This document shows, piece by piece, positions 1 to 7,400 of a stretch of DNA of 9,834 nucleotides. The DNA is from JBATBW01 sp049662565. Its GTDB lineage: Bacteria > Bacillota_I > Bacilli_A > Erysipelotrichales > Erysipelotrichaceae. The DNA lies in the NCBI GenBank assembly GCA_049662565.1, contig JBATBW010000075.1, forward strand, positions 1-9,834, given 5' to 3'. Both the position numbers and the translations under genes were made by a program. The notes beneath the pieces are model-generated. The model was not told the origin of the DNA. It saw only the letters and a program-made list of their open reading frames with translations, and made no database searches. Numbering within the stretch: position 1 is the stretch's first letter; the number at the start of each line of letters is the position of its first letter.

Positions 1-35
1 ACATCTCTTTTTGCTATATGTCCTTTTCTTGGCAT
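1..35 (-). CDS. rpsG: 30S ribosomal protein S7, N-terminal fragment cut by the window edge
   Basis: Only the first 11 codons and two bases of the twelfth are inside the window. The ATG at 35-33 opens the peptide MPRKGHIAKRD, which matches the start of bacterial S7 (typically MPRKG...). A Shine-Dalgarno AAGGAG (45-50) lies 9 nt upstream. S7 binds the 3' major domain of 16S rRNA and starts assembly of the 30S head; in many bacteria it is also the translational repressor of the str operon. The gene follows rpsL by 27 nt, the usual rpsL-rpsG order. Identification rests on a short peptide plus gene order, which together are persuasive. Confidence 0.9.
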   Translation of the reverse strand, partial: MPRKGHIAKRD

Positions 36-62
36 TTTAATCTTCTCCTTTCACGATCAATG

Positions 63-470
63 CTATTTAGCTTTCGTACCGTATAACGAACGGCTTTGTT
101 TACGATTAGCTACACCAGCGCAGTCCAATGTACCACGAATAATGTGATAACGAACCCCTGGTAAATCCTTAATACGCCCTCCACGAATCATAACAACACT
201 ATGTTCTTGAAGATTATGTCCGATACCTGGGATGTAAGCTGTAACTTCCATTCCATTACTTAAACGAACACGCGCATATTTTCTTAATGCTGAGTTAGGT
301 TTCTTTGGTGTCATTGTTCCAACACGAGTACAAACTCCTCTTTTTTGTGGAGCACTATCAAAAGTTACTTCTTTCTTTTTCAAGTTAATACCACGATTTA
401 AAGCTGGAGATTTTGACTTGTAAACCTTATCTGTACGCCCTTGACGCACTAATTGAGCTATTGTAGGCAT
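63..470 (-). CDS. rpsL: 30S ribosomal protein S12
   Basis: S12 sits at the 30S decoding centre and helps monitor codon-anticodon pairing. The 135-residue product starts MPTIAQLVRQGR and carries the family blocks TPKKPNSALRK (54-64), GHNLQEHSVV (84-93) and KDLPGVRYH (101-109). It is about 13 residues longer than E. coli S12 because of the segment around residues 25-38, as is usual in Gram-positive bacteria. Lys56 and Lys101, equivalent to E. coli Lys43 and Lys88, are both the streptomycin-sensitive residue. Asp102 is the residue that is beta-methylthiolated in many bacteria. I chose the ATG at 470 because a near-perfect Shine-Dalgarno lies 6 nt before it; an in-frame GTG at 497 would add nine residues without support. 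The stop is TAG. The gene is followed by rpsG and is probably expressed both from the promoter at 567-595 and by read-through from rpoC. Confidence 0.98.
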   Translation of the reverse strand: MPTIAQLVRQGRTDKVYKSKSPALNRGINLKKKEVTFDSAPQKRGVCTRVGTMTPKKPNSALRKYARVRLSNGMEVTAYIPGIGHNLQEHSVVMIRGGRIKDLPGVRYHIIRGTLDCAGVANRKQSRSLYGTKAK

Positions 471-476
471 CTCTTT

Positions 477-483
477 CCTCCTT
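477..483 (-). promoter_or_regulatory. rpsL ribosome-binding site
   Basis: The minus strand reads AAGGAGG, a full match to the anti-Shine-Dalgarno, with 6 nt before the ATG at 470. It decides the rpsL start against the longer reading frame that opens at a GTG at 497. Confidence 0.92.
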
Positions 484-491
484 ATTCCTAT

Positions 492-511
492 GCACACAAT
501 TCCGGGTGTGC
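492..511 (-). other. short hairpin just upstream of the rpsL Shine-Dalgarno
   Basis: On the minus strand GCACAC (511-506) pairs perfectly with GTGTGC (497-492) around an 8-nt loop, CCGGAATT. The hairpin ends 8 nt before the Shine-Dalgarno, so it could present or modulate the ribosome-binding site of rpsL. It has no U-tract and is not a terminator. A regulatory role, for example in str-operon autoregulation, is inference only. Confidence 0.5.
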
Positions 512-524
512 CATTTTCAACTAA

Positions 525-556
525 GCGAATAGATTCTCAAAATGAGAATCTTTCGC
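525..556 (-). other. long hairpin at the predicted 5' end of the rpsL transcript
   Basis: An inverted repeat of 14 base pairs with one bulged base. GCGAA (525-529) pairs with TTCGC (552-556), and AGATTCTCA (531-539) pairs with TGAGAATCT (543-551), around a loop of three bases (540-542); base 530 is bulged. From the promoter at 567-595, transcription would start near 560, so this stem would form within the first few nucleotides of the mRNA. Such 5' stems can protect a message from decay. It is not followed by a T-run on either strand, so I do not call it an intrinsic terminator of rpoC. Confidence 0.6.
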
Positions 557-566
557 ATGCTTTATA

Positions 567-595
567 ATTTTACAAGTAATAATTATAATTGTCAA
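567..595 (-). promoter_or_regulatory. sigma-A-type promoter for the rpsL-rpsG (str) operon
   Basis: Read on the minus strand, TTGACA (595-590) is a perfect -35 box. It is followed by a 17-nt spacer and TAAAAT (572-567), a five-of-six -10 box. The predicted start is near 560. The -35 box begins 5 bases after the rpoC stop codon, so the promoter fills the start of the intergenic gap. It would let ribosomal protein genes be transcribed independently of rpoBC, on top of any read-through. This is a sequence prediction; no start site is known. Confidence 0.8.
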
Positions 596-600
596 TACTA

Positions 601-3600
601 TTATTCGTTTTCTTCAATATTTTCTAAAATTAAATCTTCAACCATTTCAGCTGTAGTTTTTTCATCATCGTAAACAATTTTCCCAGTAACTTCTTCAGGC
701 AATTCTCTATGTTCTAAAGAATCTAAATTCTTACTTTGTCGAATCAAAGACAACTCTTCAGTTCTAGCTTTAATCAAACGTGAAGACTCACGATCGAAAT
801 CACGACCTGTACCAGCAGGGATGCGTGCACCAATGATTACATTTTCCTTTAATCCTAATAAACTATCAATTTTCCCCTTAACTGCTGCATCAGTCAATAC
901 TTTAGTTGTTTCTTGGAAACTTGCAGCCGATAAGAATGAATCCGTTTCAACCGCTGCCTTAGTAATACCTAATAAAGTCGGTTGGAACTTAGCCGGTGTT
1001 AATCCTTGCAAGATAACATCTAAGTTAACATCAGTAATACGTGGTAAACTAATCGTTTGCCCAGCTGACAACTTAGTATCATTACCATCAGTAACTAAAA
1101 CCTTCTTCAACATTTGGCGAACAATAATTTCAATATGTTTATCCGAAATATCAATGCTTTGAGCATTATATACTGAACGAACTTCTTTTAAGATGTAATT
1201 TTGTACAGCCAATACACCACTTACAGGTAACAATTCTTTTGGATTAATGCTACCTTCAGTTAATGGTTCACCGACATCAACACTATCACCAACGGCAATA
1301 CCTTTTCTTAAACTTTGACTACGATCAGCCTTATGTTCGATTTCTTCTTTTTCATTAGCGATAACGATACGAGTACCAATATTGTTTTCTAAAGTTTCAA
1401 TAGCCGTAATACGACCAGCAATCTTCGCAATTAAAGCAGCATGTTTTGGACAACGAGCTTCAAATAATTCTTCTACTCTTGGCAACCCACTAGTGATATC
1501 TCCGCTTTCCCCAGAAACAACCCCTCCAGTATGGAAAGTTCTCATTGTTAACTGAGTACCCGGTTCACCAATTGATTGAGCAGCCATTACACCAACTGAT
1601 TCTCCAATTTCAACAACCTTACCAGTAGCCATATTCTTACCATAACATTTCTTACAAACCCCATGTTGAGTTTCACAAGTAAATGTTGTACGAATATAAA
1701 CTTCCTCAATTCCCGCATCAATAATTTGACGAGCAATTTTTTCATCAATATATTCATCACTAGCAACAATAACTTCGCCAGTGTTTGGATTGATAACATC
1801 ATCCTTAGCATAACGGCCTTCAATACGATCATATAAAGACTCAATAATTGATTCTTTACCATTTTCTAATTTAGTAATCGCTCTTGCCATATAACCTTTA
1901 TCACAACCACAATCTTCTTCACTAACAATTACATCTTGCGCAACATCAACAAGACGTCTTGTCAAATAACCAGACTCAGCTGTTTTTAAAGCCGTATCAG
2001 TTAATCCTTTTCTTACCCCATGGGTACTAATAAAGAACTCTAATACGTTAGACCCTTCACGCAATGAAGAGTAAATAGGAACTTCCATAAATGGTGTTTG
2101 GTAATCTTTTTTCGATTTAGACTGAGTCGGTTTACCAACCAATCCTCTCATACCCGCTAGCTGAGTAAAGTGGTTCTTATTACCACGCGCCCCAGAAGTG
2201 GCCATCATATTAATCGGGTTCTTATTAGGCAATTCTGCCATTAAACAATCCCCAATAGCTGCCTTAGTGTCTTCCCAAACTTTGCTTAGTAATTTATCGC
2301 GTTCAGGCATCGTTAATTTACCACGATTATACGAACGATTTAATTGCTCAGTCTTTTCTTTACCAATCGCAACCATTTCTTGTTTATTAGATGCAACATT
2401 AATATCCGATAACGCTACAGTCATACCCGCAACAGTCGAATACTTAAATCCATAGTCTTTAATATGATCCAAGATCTTATAAGTATTGTTAGCACCATAT
2501 TTTTCAAACACTTTCGCGATAACAACACCCAAATCTTTTTTCTTAAAAGGATTACCAACCGGTAAATTACTAATATATTCTTTAACATTCGTACCATAAG
2601 GAACAAAATACTTATCAGGAGTTCTAATAAAACTTTCCGCATTTACATCATTAATATAAGCGAAATCTTTAGGGAACATTTGATTATAAATAATCTTACC
2701 CACACTCGTAATCAAATATTGTTTCTTTTGTTCTTCAGTTAATAAATCTTTATCTAAAGCCGAAGCTCTAATCGCAATACGCGTATGTAAGTGCACTTCT
2801 TTATTATCATAAGCCAAGAATATTTCATCAACATCCTTAAATACATGACCTTCATTAGCCGCAATTCTTTCCCATTTTTGTGCAATAGCTTCATCACCCA
2901 AACGACGAGATTTCTTCGCAGCTTCCATAAAGTCTTCTGCAGTTTCTTCCATCGTTAAATAGAAATTACCCAAAACCATATCTTGTGATGGAGTAACAAT
3001 CGGTTTTCCATCTTTAGGACCCAAGATATTGTTAGAACCTAACATTAAGATTTCTGCTTCAGCTTGTGCTTCTTCACTTAAAGGTAAATGCACCGCCATT
3101 TGGTCACCATCGAAATCCGCATTAAATGCAGGAGTAACTAATGGGTGCAAACGAATAGCTCGACCTTCAACTAACTTCGGCATAAATGATTGAATACCTA
3201 ATCTATGCAATGTAGGAGCACGGTTCAATAACACTGGATGATTTTCTACAACTTCTTCAACTACCTTCCAAATTGATGGATCTAAATTATCAATCATCTT
3301 TTCTGCTTTTTTAATCTTTAAATCTGGATTTTGGAAACATAATTCATTTAGAATAAACGGTCTAAACAAAATTAAAGCCATTTCACGAGGAATACCACAT
3401 TGAAACATCTTTAAATCAGGTCCAACCGCAATAACTGAACGAGCAGAGAAATCAACACGTTTACCCAACAAGTTTTGACGGAAACGCCCTTGTTTCCCCT
3501 TTAAACTATTTGATAGAGATTTTAAAGGGCGACCACTAGGACCTGTAACACTCTTAGCACGTTTACCATTATCAATTAAAGCATCAACTGATTCCTGCAA

Positions 3601-4461
3601 CATTCTCTTTTCATTTTGAACAATAATACTAGGAGTACCAATTTCCAACAACTTCTTTAAACGGTTATTACGAGTAATAACACGACGATATAAATCATTC
3701 AAATCACTAGTCGCAAAACGACCACCATCCAACTGTAACATAGGTCTTAAATCCGGTGGAATAACCGGTAACATCGTTAAAATCATCCAGCTAGGTTCAT
3801 TATCAGAATAAACAAAAGCTTCTAATGTTTCTAAACGCTTGATTAATTTCTTTCTCTTATCACCAGCTGCTGTTTCTAAAGCTGATAACACATCTTGATG
3901 CTCTTTTTTAACATCTACTTCTTTTAATAAAACTTCAACTGCTTCTGCACCAGTCATAGCCTTAAAAGAACTAAAACCATATTCCTTTTGTGCTTCACGA
4001 TACTCTCTTTCAGTCAAAATTTGTTTATATAACAATGGAGTGTTACCTGGATCAACAACGATACGAGTAACAAAATAAACAACTTCCTCTAAAGCCTTAG
4101 GCGAAACATCAAGTAATAATGCCATTCTTGAAGGAGTGCCCTTCAAATACCAAATATGTGCAACTGGAGCCGCTAATTCAATATGTCCCATTCTTTCACG
4201 ACGAACACTTGCTTTAGTAACCTCAACACCACACTTATCACATACTACTCCTTGATAACGTACTTTCTTATACTTCCCACATGCACATTCCCAATCCTTA
4301 CTAGGCCCAAAAATTCTTTCACAAAATAAACCATCTCTTTCCGGTTTTTGTGAACGATAATTAATTGTTTCAGGTTTTTTAACTTCGCCATGCGACCATT
4401 CTTTGATCTTTTCTGGCGAAGCCAATCCTACTTGAATTGAGGCAAACTTATTCATAGCCAT
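601..4461 (-). CDS. rpoC: DNA-directed RNA polymerase subunit beta'
   Basis: The largest RNA polymerase subunit carries the catalytic magnesium and the clamp, and binds DNA, sigma and omega. The 1286-residue product is close in size to Bacillota homologues. In order I see the N-terminal zinc site (Cys59, Cys61, Cys74, Cys77), the clamp and rudder with the switch region LLGKRVDFSARSV (331-343), RAPTLHRLGIQSFMP (414-428), the catalytic NADFDGD (447-453; Asp449, 451, 453), the F-loop and bridge helix (about 798-845), the second zinc site (Cys851, Cys929, Cys936, Cys939) and the trigger loop GEPGTQLTMRTFHTGG (965-980; Met973, Arg974, His977). The trigger loop has no large insertion, unlike Proteobacteria. 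The first ATG (4461) sits 8 nt from a purine-rich ribosome-binding site; the ATG two codons later is too far away. It lies 16 nt after rpoB and is surely cotranscribed with it. The stop is TAA. The F-loop/bridge-helix sequence has some unusual residues (see findings). Confidence 0.99.
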   Translation of the reverse strand: MAMNKFASIQVGLASPEKIKEWSHGEVKKPETINYRSQKPERDGLFCERIFGPSKDWECACGKYKKVRYQGVVCDKCGVEVTKASVRRERMGHIELAAPVAHIWYLKGTPSRMALLLDVSPKALEEVVYFVTRIVVDPGNTPLLYKQILTEREYREAQKEYGFSSFKAMTGAEAVEVLLKEVDVKKEHQDVLSALETAAGDKRKKLIKRLETLEAFVYSDNEPSWMILTMLPVIPPDLRPMLQLDGGRFATSDLNDLYRRVITRNNRLKKLLEIGTPSIIVQNEKRMLQESVDALIDNGKRAKSVTGPSGRPLKSLSNSLKGKQGRFRQNLLGKRVDFSARSVIAVGPDLKMFQCGIPREMALILFRPFILNELCFQNPDLKIKKAEKMIDNLDPSIWKVVEEVVENHPVLLNRAPTLHRLGIQSFMPKLVEGRAIRLHPLVTPAFNADFDGDQMAVHLPLSEEAQAEAEILMLGSNNILGPKDGKPIVTPSQDMVLGNFYLTMEETAEDFMEAAKKSRRLGDEAIAQKWERIAANEGHVFKDVDEIFLAYDNKEVHLHTRIAIRASALDKDLLTEEQKKQYLITSVGKIIYNQMFPKDFAYINDVNAESFIRTPDKYFVPYGTNVKEYISNLPVGNPFKKKDLGVVIAKVFEKYGANNTYKILDHIKDYGFKYSTVAGMTVALSDINVASNKQEMVAIGKEKTEQLNRSYNRGKLTMPERDKLLSKVWEDTKAAIGDCLMAELPNKNPINMMATSGARGNKNHFTQLAGMRGLVGKPTQSKSKKDYQTPFMEVPIYSSLREGSNVLEFFISTHGVRKGLTDTALKTAESGYLTRRLVDVAQDVIVSEEDCGCDKGYMARAITKLENGKESIIESLYDRIEGRYAKDDVINPNTGEVIVASDEYIDEKIARQIIDAGIEEVYIRTTFTCETQHGVCKKCYGKNMATGKVVEIGESVGVMAAQSIGEPGTQLTMRTFHTGGVVSGESGDITSGLPRVEELFEARCPKHAALIAKIAGRITAIETLENNIGTRIVIANEKEEIEHKADRSQSLRKGIAVGDSVDVGEPLTEGSINPKELLPVSGVLAVQNYILKEVRSVYNAQSIDISDKHIEIIVRQMLKKVLVTDGNDTKLSAGQTISLPRITDVNLDVILQGLTPAKFQPTLLGITKAAVETDSFLSAASFQETTKVLTDAAVKGKIDSLLGLKENVIIGARIPAGTGRDFDRESSRLIKARTEELSLIRQSKNLDSLEHRELPEEVTGKIVYDDEKTTAEMVEDLILENIEENE

Positions 4462-4469
4462 AAATTATA

Positions 4470-4480
4470 CCCCTTCCTTA
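4470..4480 (-). promoter_or_regulatory. rpoC ribosome-binding site overlapping the rpoB stop codon
   Basis: The minus strand reads TAAGGAAGGGG: the rpoB TAA (4480-4478) merges into the purine-rich Shine-Dalgarno of rpoC, which ends 8 nt before the rpoC ATG. The tight overlap suggests translational coupling, which would help keep beta and beta' at equal amounts; the coupling itself is inferred from spacing. Confidence 0.75.
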
Positions 4481-7400
4481 CTCTTCATCATCAATATCAT
4501 CAATTTCTTCAAAACTTGTATATCCATCAAGTTCTTCATCATCAACGATAGCTTCAATTGTTGTTTCTTGCATTACATCCGCAACAACATGCTTATCCGC
4601 TTCGGCACTATCTTTATTAATTTCATTACCATCTTCATCTAACATTCTAAAATCGATAGCTAATGCTTGTAATTCATTCTTTAATACTCTAAATGATTCA
4701 GGAATATTTGACTCAGGAATTGGTTTACCCTTAGTAATAGCTTCATAAGTCTTCGTTCTACCCACAATATCATCAGATTTAATAGTTAAAATTTCTTGTA
4801 AAGTCTTAGAAGCACCATATGCTTCTAAAGCCCAAACTTCCATTTCTCCAAATCTTTGACCACCATTTTGAGCTTTACCACCCAATGGTTGTTGTGTAAC
4901 TAAAGAATAAGGACCAACAGCACGCGCATGCAATTTATCATCAACCATGTGAGCCAACTTAATCATATACATAACACCAACTGAAACTCTTTCATCAAAC
5001 GGATCACCAGTACGACCATCATATAATATAGTCTTACCATCTTCACTACATCCCGCTTCCTTCATAATTTCCTTCAATTCTTCATTACTAATACCATCAA
5101 ATACGCTAGTCGCAAACTTAATTCCCAATTTCTTCGCAGCTAACCCTAAATGCACTTCCAATACTTGCCCAATATTCATACGACTTGGAACCCCAAACGG
5201 ATTTAACATAATATCAACAGGTGTTCCATCAGCCATAAACGGCATATCTTCAACAGGTAATATTTTTGAGATAACCCCTTTATTACCATGACGTCCAGCC
5301 ATTTTATCCCCTTCAGAGATTTTTCTTTTTTGGACAACATAAACCTTTACTTTTTCCACTACATCAGCCGGTAAATCATATCCTTCACTACGTTTGAAAA
5401 TACGCACCGCTTGAACGATACCAGCACCACCATGAGGAACTTTAAGAGAATTATCACGAACTTCTTTACTCTTTTCTCCAAAAATTGCATATAACAATCT
5501 TTCTTCTGGCGGATTATCAGTTTGTCCTTTAGGAGTAACCTTACCAACTAAAATATCATTTTCTTTAACTTCCGAACCGATAGCCGCAATACCCCTAATA
5601 TCTAAATGACGAGTAGCAGCTTCCGAAACGTTAGGTAAATCACGAGTTAATTCTTCTTTACCTAATTTAGTCTTACGAACCTCAGTTTCGTAAACTTCAA
5701 TATGAATAGATGTATAAACATCATCCTTTTGCATTCTTTCACTCATAATAATCGCATCTTCGTAGTTATATCCATACCAAGTCATAAATGCGATAGTTAC
5801 GTTTTGTCCCAATGCTAATTCACCATTTTGCATTGAAGGACCATCAGCTAAGATATCACCCTTAACCACTTTATCCCCAACCTTACGAATAGGTCGTTGA
5901 TTAATACAAGTACCCGCATTAGAACGGACAAACTTTTGTAACTTATATGTCTTTTCTTCATGCGCATAAGCAACACAAATTTTTTCTGAATCTACATATG
6001 TTACCATACCTTCATCTTCAGCTCTAACCGCACTACCACTATCTCTAGCAATATACTTTTCAATACCAGTTCCAACATAAGGAGAATTCGGTCTTAAAAG
6101 AGGAATAGCTTGACGTTGCATGTTCGCACCCATTAAAGCACGAGAAGCATCATCATTTTCCAAGAAAGGAATACAAGCTGTTGCCACCGAAACAATTTGT
6201 TTAGGCGATACATCAACTAATTGAACTGCATCTTTCTTAACAAAAACCGTTTCCCCATTAGTACGAGCAACAATAGTATCATTAACTAACTTACCACCCA
6301 CAACTTCATTAGCCTGAGCAATAACATAATCAATTTCTTCATCCGCCGTTAAATAGCGAACTTCTTCAGTAACATTATAATCTTTATCCACAACACGATA
6401 AGGAGTTTGAATAAAACCATATTCGCTAATCTTACCATAAGTAGTAAGGTTAGTAATCAACCCGATATTAGGTCCTTCTGGTGTTTCAATTGGACAAATA
6501 CGACCATAGTGACTAGAGTGAACATCACGAACTTCAAAGCCCGCTCTTTCACGAGTTAACCCACCAGGTCCTAAAGCTGAAATACGACGTTTATTAGTCA
6601 ATTCCGACAACGGATTAGTTTGATCCATAAATTGTGACAACTGCGCACTAGTATAGAACTCTTTAATTGCCATAGTTAAAGGTTTAATATTTGTTACACC
6701 TTTAGGAGTTAAAGTGCTCATCTCAATAGTAGACATCTTTTCCTTAACACTCTTTTCAATACGCGTTAATCCAACTCTAAATTGATTTTGAATCAATTCA
6801 CCAACTGAACGAATACGACGATTACCTAATTGGTCAATATCATCTTCAAAACCAAAATTATCCATCATATTTAAATAATAACTAAAAGTCGCATACATAT
6901 CTGAAGCAATAATACATTGTTTCATCGTTAATGGATCACTAGAAATTAATTTAACAACATCTTTACTACCATCCGCAAAAGCTTCAACCTCTGATACAGC
7001 TGCACCAATTAAATAAACAGTCACATTACCAATCTTCTTAATTTCGTCCATTTGTTCAGCATTTAAAGCCATACTTGAACTATCACAATCTAATTGATAA
7101 GCATTATCCACAATAACATTACCACTATTATCAACAACCTTACCAATAACAAATAATCTTTGACCATAATTCAATACACTGGCAATGTTTTCTTTACTAG
7201 TCTCTACTTTACGAGCAAAAATACCCGCAAAAACATCAACCTTATCATAAGTATCTGACAATAACGAAATTTCTTTTTCCGTTAAAACCGTACCCTTTTC
7301 TAATTCCATATCTTCTAAATCAATATCACAAGCTAGTACACGACCAACCAAAGCATTCACATGACTCAAATCCACAGTAACAACATCAGGATAAGTAAAA

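Noticed and set aside
471..497. N-terminal extension of rpsL from a GTG at 497 (nine extra residues, MCIGIRRKE)
   Set aside because: The extension overlaps the perfect Shine-Dalgarno and part of the hairpin, and S12 proteins begin at MPTI; the ATG at 470 is the supported start.
525..556. Hairpin as an intrinsic terminator of rpoC
   Set aside because: Neither side of the stem is followed by a T-run, and it lies just downstream of a strong promoter reading the same way.
1587..1862. Minus-strand open frames inside rpoC and rpoB in other registers (also 2421-2642 and 5359-5547)
   Set aside because: Low-complexity, Leu/Val/Ile-rich shadows of the real genes without start signals or family similarity.
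4453..4455. Second ATG of rpoC (MNKFAS) as the start
   Set aside because: It lies 14 nt from the end of the Shine-Dalgarno, while the first ATG has the ideal 8-nt spacing.
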